Origin: Maridesulfovibrio ferrireducens
GTDB lineage: Bacteria > Desulfobacterota > Desulfovibrionia > Desulfovibrionales > Desulfovibrionaceae
Reading direction: 5' to 3'
DNA: 64,000 nt
Assembly (NCBI RefSeq): GCF_900101105.1
Contig: NZ_FNGA01000004.1
Span: forward strand, 310,001-374,000
Notes under the pieces: generated by a model
What the model was told of the DNA's origin: nothing
Databases searched by the model: none
What the model saw: the letters and a program-made list of their open reading frames with translations, nothing else
Program-made: the position numbers and the translations under genes
Shown here: in pieces, positions 1 through 8,235 of the stretch
Position numbering within the stretch: position 1 is the stretch's first letter
Layout of the letters: every line of letters begins with the position of its first letter

Positions 1-1702
1 GTCCGGTGCCTCCAAACCGTCTGGAGATGGAGCCATCGGCCTGACAGAAAGGTTGAAAAAGCTTGGCTGACTGTTCTGAGGTAATTCCGATGCCGGAATC
101 CTGAACTGAGAATCTGATTTGCGCTGTGTCGCCAGTTTCTTCGACAAGTTTAGCCGAAATAATAATATTACCGGACTCGGTGAATTTAATTGCATTTCCT
201 GCCAGATTCAACAGCACCTGTCCCAGACGAAGACGATCACCGATAAGCAGATTGGGAACAGTACTTCTAACCATCAGGAGCAGTTCAAGCCCCTTTTTTT
301 CAGCTTCAAGACCAAGCATGTTGAGTATGTCGTTAAACACGTCGTCCAAGATAAAATCGACCTTTTCCAGCTCCAGCCTGTCGGCCTCAATTTTAGAGAA
401 GTCCAGTATGTCATTGATTATACCAAGCAGTGACTTCGCGGACATGCTAACCTTCGTCAAATAATCATGCTGTTTGGGAGACATCTCCGTTTTGAGCGCC
501 AAGTATGTCAAACCGATAATTGCGTTCATCGGAGTGCGGATCTCATGGCTCATCCGTGCTAGAAAGTCACTTTTGGCAAGGTTGGCATCTTCTGCTGTTT
601 GTTTGGCTATTTCTAATTTTTTTTGTCCGAGAACTCGTGCACTGACAAATCTGGCTCTGGTCAACGTTCCAAAAAGTATAATCAGGAGAATTCCGGAATA
701 CACCATCATATAGCGATATAATGCGTGTGAAACCATAGAGTTGATGGTTGAAGCCTGAGTCAGACAAACGATCTTCCACTTGTGAATATTGCCGTTGATT
801 TCTCTCTGTCCCACTTCAGGAGATACAACGATGGTGGAATATGTATAGCCCCCCTCAAAAGAGGAGAACTGCCCCTCTGGGGACGAAATAATTTGTTTCC
901 ATGCCTCTGGGTTAATGGCTCCAAAATTGATTTCTTTTCGGTCTGGGTACATGAACGCCCATTCTTGGGTCCTGTCTGGAGACAGAAGGCAATAGCCATC
1001 GCTGTTCAGAAGCATTGTTCGCATCGGTATCATCGAAGGGTTGCTGTGGTCGGCTGCATTTTCGACAAGGCCATCAATGATTTGTTGTCCGAGATAATTG
1101 AGCACTACTATACCTAGTCGATGGCCGGAGTTATCGTAAATAGGCATGGATATCCTGATCATTGGCTTGAGAGGCTGTTCAATCTTCCCGTTTTCAACAT
1201 TGAGATCAAATGGAGAGACGTAGACTTCGCCGAGCTTTAGATTCAAAGATTCCTTGAAGTAATAGCGGCTACTTTTGTTTTGAAGCTTCTCTTGAGGAAC
1301 CGCCGCAGGGTGTCCGTTGTTGTCATTGACCCTAACCAGTTCCATACCGTCATTATCAAGAATTCTAACCTGATCATACACTTTGCGGATCTGACACAAA
1401 GCTATGAACTCCGATTCAAGGTCGGTGCGGTTAACCGAGTCATTTTTTCTCAAGAAGTGCTGTACCTCAATATGGTTGCTCACCAACTGGATGTCGTTGA
1501 AGAGACTTCTCAAATCCAGACTGACCTTCTGCGCTAATAATCTGTTATGCATCTTTGCATTAATTTTGATGACTTTTTCAATTGAATCAGCTTCCTGCAG
1601 GTACATTATATAGCATCCGACACCAGCAAGAATGGCAAGAAAGGTTGTAGTTATCAGAAAACTTCGAATGGCAATAAATGACCAGATGTGCATTTTTTTC
1701 AT
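1..1702 (-). CDS. Sensor histidine kinase, 3' end cut by window edge
   Basis: The minus strand is open from an ATG at 1702 to the left edge (about 567 codons), so the C-terminus is missing. The translation starts with a membrane segment (MKKMHIWSFIAIRSFLITTT), followed by about 290 residues of a probable periplasmic double-Cache-like sensor domain and a second membrane segment. A HisKA domain follows with [18 protein letters not shown] (phospho-His near residue 386), then an HATPase domain with the N box GDRLRLGQVLLNLAGNAIKF and the DSGIGI box. The family often continues into receiver and HPt domains, which cannot be seen here. It is divergent from the receiver/HD-GYP gene at 1954, a plausible output partner (inference). 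The signal sensed is unknown. Confidence 0.9.
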   Translation of the reverse strand, partial: MKKMHIWSFIAIRSFLITTTFLAILAGVGCYIMYLQEADSIEKVIKINAKMHNRLLAQKVSLDLRSLFNDIQLVSNHIEVQHFLRKNDSVNRTDLESEFIALCQIRKVYDQVRILDNDGMELVRVNDNNGHPAAVPQEKLQNKSSRYYFKESLNLKLGEVYVSPFDLNVENGKIEQPLKPMIRISMPIYDNSGHRLGIVVLNYLGQQIIDGLVENAADHSNPSMIPMRTMLLNSDGYCLLSPDRTQEWAFMYPDRKEINFGAINPEAWKQIISSPEGQFSSFEGGYTYSTIVVSPEVGQREINGNIHKWKIVCLTQASTINSMVSHALYRYMMVYSGILLIILFGTLTRARFVSARVLGQKKLEIAKQTAEDANLAKSDFLARMSHEIRTPMNAIIGLTYLALKTEMSPKQHDYLTKVSMSAKSLLGIINDILDFSKIEADRLELEKVDFILDDVFNDILNMLGLEAEKKGLELLLMVRSTVPNLLIGDRLRLGQVLLNLAGNAIKFTESGNIIISAKLVEETGDTAQIRFSVQDSGIGITSEQSAKLFQPFCQADGSISRRFGGTG

Positions 1703-1953
1703 AGTACAATTCTCAAATGTATTGAATGAACAAAAAAGAAGGCGTATTATGATTGTTATCACACAATAAAGGGTGGGTACACAATAATCCTTCCGATATT
1801 GTTGAGAGGCTTTCAAAGTACTGCTATAAAATGTTAACTTGCATTGTTCTTTTATATTAACATTTTAAAAAATAAGGATATTTTGTTGTTTTATGCTTAA
1901 AGTTACAATTTTAACCATATAATTTTTTCAATCTGGGAAGGCGGGAGATCAAA
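1703..1953. promoter_or_regulatory. Divergent intergenic region, kinase / HD-GYP gene
   Basis: AT-rich spacer between two divergent signalling genes, so it must hold both promoters. A purine-rich ribosome site (GGGAAGGCGGGAG) precedes the ATG at 1954. No clear operator or hairpin was found. Confidence 0.5.
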
Positions 1954-2979
1954 ATGGAAGTGCAACCCTTACAGACTGTCTTGGTAGTGGATGACATGGC
2001 CACTAACATTGATATTCTTTTGGAAGTTCTTAAGGGTGACTACAAGGTGAAGGTTGCACTCAATGGTGAAGAAGCCTTGGAGGTCATTGATTCGCCCAAT
2101 CCACCGGACATCGTCCTTATGGATATAATGATGCCAGAGATGGACGGGTATGAAGTCTGTCGCAGGATGAAATTAAACAAGAAGAGTCGGTACATCCCTG
2201 TCATTTTTGTCACCACGAAAAATGCTGAAGATGATGAGACATTCGGTTTTGAGCTAGGTGCTGTAGATTATATAACCAAGCCTATTAATCCCGCCATTGT
2301 GAAGGCTCGTGTCAAGACGCATTTAGCTCTGCATAATCAGAGTATTGCTTTGGAGCATCAGGTGGCCGACCGTACCAAGGATTTGTATTCTACTCGTTTG
2401 GAAATCGTCCGTCGCCTTGGAATAGCAGCAGAATACAGGGACAATGAAACAGGTCTTCATATTATTCGGATGAGTAAATACTGCCGTACAATAGCCAAGG
2501 GGTTTGGCTTTTGTGACAAAGAAGCGGACATTCTGCTAAATGCTGCTCCTATGCACGATGTAGGCAAGATAGGTATCCCTGATAACATCCTCATCAAGCC
2601 GGGAAAACTTACCCCGGAAGAGTGGAAAACCATGATGACTCATACCGCAATCGGGGGAAAAATCATTGGCGTTCATGATAACAACCTTATGACCACAGCC
2701 AGAACCGTCGCTTTAACCCATCATGAAAAATGGAACGGAACAGGCTACCCTAACGGTTTGTCTGGTAAAAATATTCCCATCGAAGGACGTATTGCGGCCA
2801 TTGCCGACGTATTTGACGCTTTGACGTCCAAGCGACCATACAAAAATGCTTGGCCAGAGGAAAAAGCCTTTGATCTTATTTTAAAAGAGCGGGGCGAACA
2901 TTTTGATCCTGAACTCGTTGAAATTTTCTTTAAGAACATAGAGGAAATAATTTCCATCAAACAGCAGTATAGTAAATAG
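1954..2979 (+). CDS. Receiver/HD-GYP cyclic-di-GMP phosphodiesterase
   Basis: 341 residues. An N-terminal receiver domain (about 8-125) has DD at 13-14, phosphoacceptor D57 in VLMDIMMPEMDG and the conserved K109. A helical linker follows, then an HD-GYP domain with HD at 201-202 (MHDVGKIGIPDNIL), HHE at 256-258 and GYP at 264-266. All metal-binding signatures are present, so it should hydrolyse cyclic di-GMP when phosphorylated (family knowledge). It is cytosolic. The divergent sensor kinase at 1-1702 is the obvious candidate kinase, though this is inferred from position only. The gene ends in a strong terminator at 3006-3039. Confidence 0.93.
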   Translation: MEVQPLQTVLVVDDMATNIDILLEVLKGDYKVKVALNGEEALEVIDSPNPPDIVLMDIMMPEMDGYEVCRRMKLNKKSRYIPVIFVTTKNAEDDETFGFELGAVDYITKPINPAIVKARVKTHLALHNQSIALEHQVADRTKDLYSTRLEIVRRLGIAAEYRDNETGLHIIRMSKYCRTIAKGFGFCDKEADILLNAAPMHDVGKIGIPDNILIKPGKLTPEEWKTMMTHTAIGGKIIGVHDNNLMTTARTVALTHHEKWNGTGYPNGLSGKNIPIEGRIAAIADVFDALTSKRPYKNAWPEEKAFDLILKERGEHFDPELVEIFFKNIEEIISIKQQYSK

Positions 2980-3005
2980 AATCTGGTCCACTGATTTGCA
3001 TTAAT

Positions 3006-3039
3006 AAAACGCCCTTAACTTAACAGTTAAGGGCGTTTT
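3006..3039 (+). terminator. Rho-independent terminator
   Basis: A 15-bp perfect stem (AAAACGCCCTTAACT) with TAAC loop, followed by a T-rich stretch. Its loop-proximal sequence recurs in the hairpins at 4789 and 13973. Confidence 0.88.
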
Positions 3040-3085
3040 GGGTTTTTGAAAAATAGAAGTTTTGATCGAAAACTTGTCTTTCGTG

Positions 3086-3111
3086 TTACAGTGTAATATG
3101 TTGTAATACAA
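3086..3111. promoter_or_regulatory. Paired palindromes, probable antitoxin operator
   Basis: Two short palindromes in tandem, TTACA-G-TGTAA (3086-3096) and TTGTA-A-TACAA (3101-3111), lie just before the ribosome site of the antitoxin gene at 3128. Ribbon-helix-helix antitoxins usually autoregulate through such paired half-sites; the assignment is inference. Confidence 0.6.
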
Positions 3112-3127
3112 ATGGAGGGCGTAAAAA

Positions 3128-3379
3128 ATGATAAGCAGTGAACCCAAGAGTGAAGTAGTAACAATTCGAATGACTTCTGAAATGAAAGAGCGCGTTGAAA
3201 AGCTGGCTCAGGCAACTAATAGGTCTAAGGCATTTTTGTTTGGTGAAGCTATTTCCAGTTACCTTGATGTAAATGAATGGCAGGTCAAGGCTATTCAGGA
3301 AGGATTGGACGAAGCCAGAAGCCCAGAAGCTAAGTGGACCTCTCAGGAAAATTTAGAGGCAAAGTATGCCGAGGATTAA
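3128..3379 (+). CDS. Ribbon-helix-helix antitoxin (ParD/RelB-like)
   Basis: 83 residues. The N-terminal part VVTIRMTSEMKERVEKLAQA followed by NRSKAFLFGEAISSYL is a typical ribbon-helix-helix DNA-binding fold; the acidic tail (KWTSQENLEAKYAED) should wrap the toxin. The ribosome site GGAGG lies at 3114-3118. Its stop overlaps the start of the toxin gene by 14 bases, the usual translational coupling of type II modules. Likely represses its own promoter through the palindromes at 3086-3111. Confidence 0.88.
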   Translation: MISSEPKSEVVTIRMTSEMKERVEKLAQATNRSKAFLFGEAISSYLDVNEWQVKAIQEGLDEARSPEAKWTSQENLEAKYAED

Positions 3380-3653
3380 ATGGCTTGAACGGGCCGTTCA
3401 GGATTTGGATTCAATTTACGAATATATAAGCCAAGATGATCCCAAATCAGCTAAGAAAGTAGCTTCGGCTATTTTGAGTAATGTGAAAAATTTAGAGCAG
3501 CATCCGCAAATAGGGCGAGCAGGCAGAGTGCCGGGAACTCGTGAGTTGATTGTGCTTAAAGGTGCGTATCTTGTGGCGTATTGCTGTAATGAAGATGTCG
3601 AGATTTTGAGAGTGTTGCGGCATATTCAGGATTGGCGGGGTGTTTTGGAGTAG
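3366..3653 (+). CDS. RelE/ParE-family toxin
   Basis: 95 residues with the family signature: WLERAVQDLDSIYEYISQDDP at the N-terminus, an internal HPQIGRAGRVPGTRELIV segment and the C-terminal VEILRVLRHIQDW. These match ParE/RelE plasmid-stabilisation toxins. The length is normal and no frameshift is visible. It is translated from within the 3' end of its antitoxin gene. Whether the target is gyrase (ParE-like) or mRNA on the ribosome (RelE-like) cannot be decided from sequence alone; the RxxGTREL pattern is common to both groups. Confidence 0.88.
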   Translation: MPRIKWLERAVQDLDSIYEYISQDDPKSAKKVASAILSNVKNLEQHPQIGRAGRVPGTRELIVLKGAYLVAYCCNEDVEILRVLRHIQDWRGVLE

Positions 3654-3707
3654 GGGATAGATTGGTAGGGTATCTGTAAATAGTTTGAGCTTTGTTAAGT
3701 TGTATTT

Positions 3708-3727
3708 GTGTATCAAATGAGATACAC
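3708..3727. promoter_or_regulatory. Palindromic operator of second toxin-antitoxin module
   Basis: Perfect inverted repeat GTGTATC-N6-GATACAC located 20 bp before the antitoxin ATG at 3748. Position and symmetry suggest autoregulation by the antitoxin. The sequence differs from the operator of the first module, arguing against cross-regulation. Confidence 0.68.
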
Positions 3728-3747
3728 TTTTTACGGAGGATAAAATT

Positions 3748-4044
3748 ATGCCAGCAAAATCATCTATGATTCATGTCCGTGTTGATCCGGTTGTAAAGGC
3801 CGAGGCCGCAGAAGCTTTGTCAGGAGTGGGACTTAGTCTCTCTGATGCGGTAAGAATTCTTTTAACCAGAATCGCAAAAGAGGGTGGTTTGCCCGCTGGA
3901 CTTACCTGCAATCAGGAAGAACATGATCGTTGGTTTAAGGCAAAAGTTCAGGCCGCGCTTGAAGATACCAGCCCGACAATTGCACATAGTCAGGTAATGG
4001 ATGAGGCTGAACAGCTTTTGACCACACTGGGTAGAGATAAATAA
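3748..4044 (+). CDS. RelB/DinJ-family antitoxin
   Basis: 98 residues. The N-terminus SMIHVRVDPVVKAEAAEAL followed by GLSLSDAVRILLTRIAKEGGLP is the RelB/DinJ ribbon-helix-helix domain. The remainder is a helical, acidic toxin-binding tail. The ribosome site ACGGAGGA (3733-3740) fixes the start. It lies 2 bp upstream of the toxin at 4047. The family differs from the antitoxin at 3128, so the two modules are not a recent duplication of each other. Confidence 0.9.
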   Translation: MPAKSSMIHVRVDPVVKAEAAEALSGVGLSLSDAVRILLTRIAKEGGLPAGLTCNQEEHDRWFKAKVQAALEDTSPTIAHSQVMDEAEQLLTTLGRDK

Positions 4045-4046
4045 GT

Positions 4047-4322
4047 ATGTTGCAAATTCATTGGAAAGCCGATGCCAGAAAAGATTTATTGTCTATACTC
4101 GGTTTTATCGGGAATGATAATCCAGAGGCCGCTCGCAAACTGAAAGTTGACTTAGAGTCAAGAGTTGATGGATTGCTTGAATTCCCTAAAGCATACAAGT
4201 CCGGACGGGTCGCCGGAACTCGTGAGATGGTTCTTTCTGCGAATTATATTGTCGTTTATGCGGAAAGCTCTGATCAGATAATTATTTTGAGAATTTTGCA
4301 TTCGGCTCGTATGTATCCGTAA
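4047..4322 (+). CDS. RelE/ParE-family toxin
   Basis: 91 residues: IHWKADARKDLLSILGFIGNDNPEAARKLK, then FPKAYKSGRVAGTREMVLSANYIVVY and IIILRILHSARMYP, the normal order of RelE/ParE toxins including the C-terminal HSARxxP tail. Intact in length. Directly after its stop the same frame continues into a fragment of an unrelated gene (4323-4670), suggesting that this module was inserted at, or recombined with, a pre-existing gene. Confidence 0.9.
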   Translation: MLQIHWKADARKDLLSILGFIGNDNPEAARKLKVDLESRVDGLLEFPKAYKSGRVAGTREMVLSANYIVVYAESSDQIIILRILHSARMYP

Positions 4323-4670
4323 AATATAGCTTTTAGTAAGATCGAGGAAGCTGTTAAACTTGATCATTTTCGTCCCTATTATAAATGGGCAAGTCAAAAC
4401 GTCCACCCTATGTCCAAATCAATGCATAAAAGTTTGGGCCGGCAAGAAGTTAAAGGTGACGTTATTCATGTTGGATCTAGTAACTCTGGTATGACTGTTC
4501 CAGAGCATTCTACAGCGTTAAGCTTGATACAAGTTACATCGGTGATATTGCAGCCAATAAAAAGTTTTACCAGAACATGTCATGTTAAGGCACTTGTCTT
4601 GTTGGCAGATGAGATAGGTCAAGCTTTTATCGATGTTGAGAATTCTTCAGAAAAAGAAGGAAAAATATAA
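4323..4670 (+). pseudogene. 3' remnant of a DUF5677-like gene
   Basis: From the toxin stop codon the same frame stays open for 115 codons to a TAA at 4668-4670. The peptide reads HFRPYYKWASQNVHPMS, then VGSSNSGMTVPEHSTALSLIQVT, and ends with a helical tail. This pattern (YKWAS.xVH, then a G.SN.G.x.P..STA.SL.QVT box) resembles the C-terminal part of DUF5677 proteins, recalled from family knowledge and not searched. There is no ribosome site or early start codon and the N-terminal half is absent, so it is best read as a truncated gene left beside the toxin-antitoxin modules. An internal ATG at 4410 could in theory give an 86-residue product. Confidence 0.6.
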
Positions 4671-5043
4671 ATTTCTTTTCAAACATGAGTAACTCCATGA
4701 GTAACCACAAAAAAACACCACCACTTATATCTCATCAAAACAGCATCTTAAAAATTTCTTAGCCTCTCCCTCTCCGTCATATGGCAACAAAAAGCCCCTA
4801 GCTTAACAGTTAGTGGTTTTTCTGGTTTTTACTCCATTTTTCTACCCATCATTATTGACTATACCCAGCCCCCTTACTGATTAGTCTCGCCTTTTATTAT
4901 AAAATCAAATCACAACTTACTAAAGTCATTATGATTAGCAATTGGACTGCACCTTGACGATGTGTTCAAAGATTTAATTACTCAATCAATTATTTATGAA
5001 AGTATTTGTTTTTATTATGTTAAAAATAACAGGATAGAGTCTG
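4671..5043. other. AT-rich intergenic region with degenerate terminator
   Basis: Contains a degenerate hairpin (4789-4821), then about 220 bp of AT-rich sequence that must carry the promoter of the operon starting at 5044. The direct repeat ATGAGTAAC occurs at about 4686 and 4698. No protein of credible length and no riboswitch I recognise. Confidence 0.45.
4789..4821 (+). terminator. Degenerate terminator hairpin
   Basis: AAAAAGCCCCTAGCT, loop TAAC, AGTTAGTGGTTTTT. The stem carries mismatches, but the sequence is clearly related to the perfect hairpins at 3006-3039 and 13973-14004, and T-runs follow. Confidence 0.6.
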
Positions 5044-6177
5044 ATGAACTTGAAACCTTTCATTTCTTTTTCAGAACTTAGCATTGCAGAACTGGATGCA
5101 TGGCAGGAAGAAGGCAATAAAATTGCCGGAGTATACTGTATCTACGCGCCCAATGAGCTTATTCGTGCCGCTGGGGTTGTGCCTGTCAGCCTTTGCGGCA
5201 AGAAACAAGACCCGATTAAAGAGGCCGAGCGAGAACTTCCTGTCAGTCTATGTCCGTTGATAAAATCTAGCTACGGATATGCAATTACGGACACGTGTCC
5301 TTTCTTTAGTTTCTCAGACATCCTGATTGCTGAAACGACCTGCGACGGCAAAAAGAAGATGTATGAACTGATGAGTAAGTTGAAACCGCTGCATCTGATG
5401 CATCTTCCGCACACACAGACGGGAACAGCTCCTTTAAAATACTGGATGGATGGATTGCGCGAACTGGAAAAGTTTCTGTTCGAATGTTCCGGTATAAAAG
5501 TCACAGAAGAAGAGCTTCACAACCAGATCGTTATCCAAAATAAAATACGCCGGGAATTATATAATCTGGCAGTTCTGGCTGCGGATGAAAGATCTCCCTT
5601 GAACGCAAAGGAAATGCTTACTGTGCAAGAAAGCAAAAGCTTTGTTGTACATCCTGAGAAATATCTCGCCAGCTTGACCACATTGCGCACTGAACTTGAA
5701 GAGTATTTGAAACAGCCGGATTTATCCATTAATCGGGGGCTTCGTATATTGATGACAGGTTGCCCCATGGGCAAAGGTTCAGACAAGGCAATTGTTATTG
5801 CGGAGGAGTTGGGCGCCCGTGTCGTTTGCATGGAAAACTGTTCCGGCCTGAAAGGAGTGACCTTATCTGTAGATGAAACAGGTGATCCATATGAAGCTCT
5901 TGCCCGTCGCTATTTGCAGGTACCATGTTCTTGCATGACTCCTAATCCGCATAGACCTGAATCCATCAAAGAAATGGTTGATATTTTCAAGGTGGATGCC
6001 GTTGTCGATATGACTTGGCTCGGTTGCCATACATATAATGCTGAATCTACGACCCTACGCCGCTTTGTTGAGGAAGAGCTTGAACTTCCTTTTTTACATA
6101 TTGAAACAGATTATTCGGACTCAGACATAGAACAACTGCGAACACGGATTGAAGCGTTTGTGGAACTTTCAGAATAA
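5044..6177 (+). CDS. 2-hydroxyacyl-CoA dehydratase / double-cubane cluster family protein
   Basis: 377 residues. Conserved segments are YCIYAPNELIRAAGVVPVSLCG near residue 32, LCPLIKSSYG near 70, a GCPMGKGSDK loop near 240, VCMENCSGLK near 265 and WLGCHTYN near 328, with a C-terminal ETDYSDSDIEQLRTRIEAF helix. These are hallmarks of the HgdB/BcrC/DCCP superfamily, whose cysteines hold a [4Fe-4S] or [Fe8S9] double-cubane cluster. A single subunit without an alpha/beta partner favours the stand-alone double-cubane type, which uses a separate ASKHA-ATPase activator; none is present in this window. It is the first gene of an apparent operon with an ABC importer (6204-8999), hinting that the imported compound is its substrate. 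Substrate unknown. Confidence 0.82.
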   Translation: MNLKPFISFSELSIAELDAWQEEGNKIAGVYCIYAPNELIRAAGVVPVSLCGKKQDPIKEAERELPVSLCPLIKSSYGYAITDTCPFFSFSDILIAETTCDGKKKMYELMSKLKPLHLMHLPHTQTGTAPLKYWMDGLRELEKFLFECSGIKVTEEELHNQIVIQNKIRRELYNLAVLAADERSPLNAKEMLTVQESKSFVVHPEKYLASLTTLRTELEEYLKQPDLSINRGLRILMTGCPMGKGSDKAIVIAEELGARVVCMENCSGLKGVTLSVDETGDPYEALARRYLQVPCSCMTPNPHRPESIKEMVDIFKVDAVVDMTWLGCHTYNAESTTLRRFVEEELELPFLHIETDYSDSDIEQLRTRIEAFVELSE

Positions 6178-6203
6178 CCCCAAAATAAAGAGAGAGATAG
6201 ATT

Positions 6204-7337
6204 ATGATCAGTAGTTTTTCGCAAAAAAAACTTTACACAATTATTTTAGCAGTGCTCGCAGTTTTCTGTATCGGAACCAGCGCAGCACATGCCGCTAAAA
6301 GTAAAATACCCAGTCTTTATCTAGGTTATGTTTTTACAACTCACCACACACCGTTGATGGTTGCCGCCATTAAGGGGCAAGATTTTAAAACATCCGGTGC
6401 ATATCTAGAAGAAATGGTTCCTAAGCAGAAATACAAACTTATGTCCGCAGAAGGTGAGCCACTTGCTGTGCTCAACTTCATCGTATCTAAAAGCGGATCT
6501 GAAACTTCAACACTTTTCGCAATGAATCGGCTTGATTTAGGTCTCGCTTCCAGCACCGCCTTTATGAGTGGAATTGACAAGGGAACCAAAATTAAAATCC
6601 TTTGCCCTTTGCATGTTGATGGTATGAGCATGGTTTTTCCTGCTGACAGTAAAGTTACCGGATACAACGATGTTGCAGCAGCTATTAAGAGTTCTAAAAA
6701 TCCATTTAAGATCGGCTACCATTCTCCTACCAGCGCACCACGTGTTGTTTTCGAGGGCGCATTGCATAAGGCAGGATTCAAAATCACAGGTAATCCTAAC
6801 GATGCAGACGCTGATATTTTAATGGTAGATCTCAAATCCACCTCAAATCTTATTCCTGCACTGCTCGGTAAACAGGTAGACTGCTGGGTTGGACCTGCTC
6901 CTCATCCTGCGGTTGCCGAATATAAGCACGTTGGGCACATTGGACTTGATTCCCGCGACCTTCCTCCAGCAGGCGAATGGACTGATTTCCCTTGCTGCGT
7001 AATGGGAGCAAGTGAGCAGATGATCACTGAACAGCCTAAAGTTGTTCAGGCAATGACTGATCTGATGACTTCGGCTTCTGACTGGAGCAACAAAAACAAG
7101 ATTAAGACTGCCGAAATTTCAGCTAAATGGATCGGAGTTCCTGCTGTAGCGGTTGAGAAGTCCACCATCATTTATACAACTGATCCCACACAGAATTGGA
7201 TGAACGGCGAAGCTGTTTTCCTTTCCATGCTGAACAGCATGAACAAGTTTAAAGGAGTTCTGAAAGGTGCAGATATTAAAACTGCAACACCACTTCTTTA
7301 CGATTTCACCTTTGTAGAAAAAAGCCTCAAAAAATAA
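6204..7337 (+). CDS. ABC transporter substrate-binding protein (NMT1/SsuA-like)
   Basis: 377 residues with a Sec signal peptide (basic QKK, hydrophobic core LYTIILAVLAVFCIG, cleavage near AAHA-AK). The mature protein has the periplasmic binding fold of the nitrate/sulfonate/taurine class: LYLGYVFTTHHTPLMVAAIKG at the start, an LDLGLASSTAFMSG box and the VDCWVGPAPHPAVAEY segment. It lies 26 bp after the iron-sulfur protein gene, preceded by AGAGAGAGA. The ligand is unknown; His and Trp/Cys-rich segments near the hinge (VDCWVGPAPH, FPCCVMG) are unusual. A strong hairpin (7352-7385) separates it from the permease gene, which could set a higher expression level for the binding protein. Confidence 0.85.
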   Translation: MISSFSQKKLYTIILAVLAVFCIGTSAAHAAKSKIPSLYLGYVFTTHHTPLMVAAIKGQDFKTSGAYLEEMVPKQKYKLMSAEGEPLAVLNFIVSKSGSETSTLFAMNRLDLGLASSTAFMSGIDKGTKIKILCPLHVDGMSMVFPADSKVTGYNDVAAAIKSSKNPFKIGYHSPTSAPRVVFEGALHKAGFKITGNPNDADADILMVDLKSTSNLIPALLGKQVDCWVGPAPHPAVAEYKHVGHIGLDSRDLPPAGEWTDFPCCVMGASEQMITEQPKVVQAMTDLMTSASDWSNKNKIKTAEISAKWIGVPAVAVEKSTIIYTTDPTQNWMNGEAVFLSMLNSMNKFKGVLKGADIKTATPLLYDFTFVEKSLKK

Positions 7338-7351
7338 GTTAATAAAAATTA

Positions 7352-7385
7352 TCGGAGCGGAATTACAAGAGTAGTTCCGCTCCGA
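7352..7385 (+). promoter_or_regulatory. Intra-operon hairpin
   Basis: Perfect 11-bp inverted repeat TCGGAGCGGAA / TTCCGCTCCGA with a 12-nt loop, without a following T-run, ending 13 bp before the permease ATG at 7399. Position between binding-protein and permease genes suggests mRNA stabilisation or attenuation (inference by analogy with other importer operons). Confidence 0.65.
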
Positions 7386-7398
7386 AATATGGAACAAA

Positions 7399-8235
7399 AT
7401 GAAAGATCGAGCCCTGTCTTTAACCTTACCTATTATTGCACCGGCTCTTTTAGCCGTCACATGGATGATTCTTGCCCGGCAGATAAGTAACCAAGTAATT
7501 CTTCCCGGAATAGAACAGGTTGCGGAACTTTTGGGTAATCCGACAGAAGATTTGATCAGCATGGGATCGCTGTTCAGCAATGTATTAGTAAGCCTCGTGC
7601 GTGTAATTATGGGCTACGCCATTGCCGCCTTTGTTGCGATCCCTCTAGGTATTGTCATGGGATATTACGGATTTGTTTTTAAATTTTTCAATGGTTTTTT
7701 AAACTTGTTTAGACCAATTCCTCCTCTGGCGTGGGTTCCGCTGGTTCTGGCTTGGTTTGGAGTATCAAGTTTGGCAACTATCTCAGGCGTTGAAACAGGG
7801 CAGATGTATATTTATCTGAACAACATCAAGTTTTCCATGCTGTTTATAATTTTCATCGGCGCATTCTACCCAATACTCACTTCTACAATTCACGGCGTAC
7901 GCAATGTAAATAAGACGTTGATCGATTCTGCAAGGGTGCTTGGAGCAAGTGAATATCAAGTTTTTATGAAGGTTTTGATTCCAGCTTCTATGCCTTCCAT
8001 CATCACCGGAATGCGAATTGGCCTCGGTATTGCGTGGATGTGTCTCGTTTCTGCGGAAATGCTTCCCGGATCACTTTCAGGAATAGGTTACATGATTACC
8101 CACGCTTTTACGCTTGCATCAACCGACATCGTTATTGCCGGGATGATTTCAATCGGTATTGTCGGAACATTAATGGATATGGTTTTCAGGCGCATTGAGC
8201 ATAAGAAATTTTCATGGCGCAGGCAGGCAGGCTAA
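7399..8235 (+). CDS. ABC transporter permease (SsuC/TauC-like)
   Basis: 278 residues, about six membrane segments. The BPD_transp_1 coupling loop is visible as LIDSARVLGASEYQVFMKVLIPASMPSIITGMRIGLG, with the FRPIPPLAWVPLVLAWFG segment typical of the nitrate/sulfonate/taurine permease group. It follows the binding protein after a hairpin and ends in a TAATG overlap with the ATPase gene, so the two are translationally coupled. It forms the membrane channel of the importer. Confidence 0.9.
   Translation: MKDRALSLTLPIIAPALLAVTWMILARQISNQVILPGIEQVAELLGNPTEDLISMGSLFSNVLVSLVRVIMGYAIAAFVAIPLGIVMGYYGFVFKFFNGFLNLFRPIPPLAWVPLVLAWFGVSSLATISGVETGQMYIYLNNIKFSMLFIIFIGAFYPILTSTIHGVRNVNKTLIDSARVLGASEYQVFMKVLIPASMPSIITGMRIGLGIAWMCLVSAEMLPGSLSGIGYMITHAFTLASTDIVIAGMISIGIVGTLMDMVFRRIEHKKFSWRRQAG

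Noticed and set aside
119-1613. Several plus-strand open frames (for example 119-433, 126-464, 782-1117, 1280-1537)
   Set aside because: They lie opposite a clear histidine kinase on the minus strand, have no domains or ribosome sites and are antisense shadows.
4683-4764. Short frame beginning MSNHKKTPPLISHQNS
   Set aside because: Only about 26 codons, no ribosome site; the repeated ATGAGTAAC makes an artefact likely.
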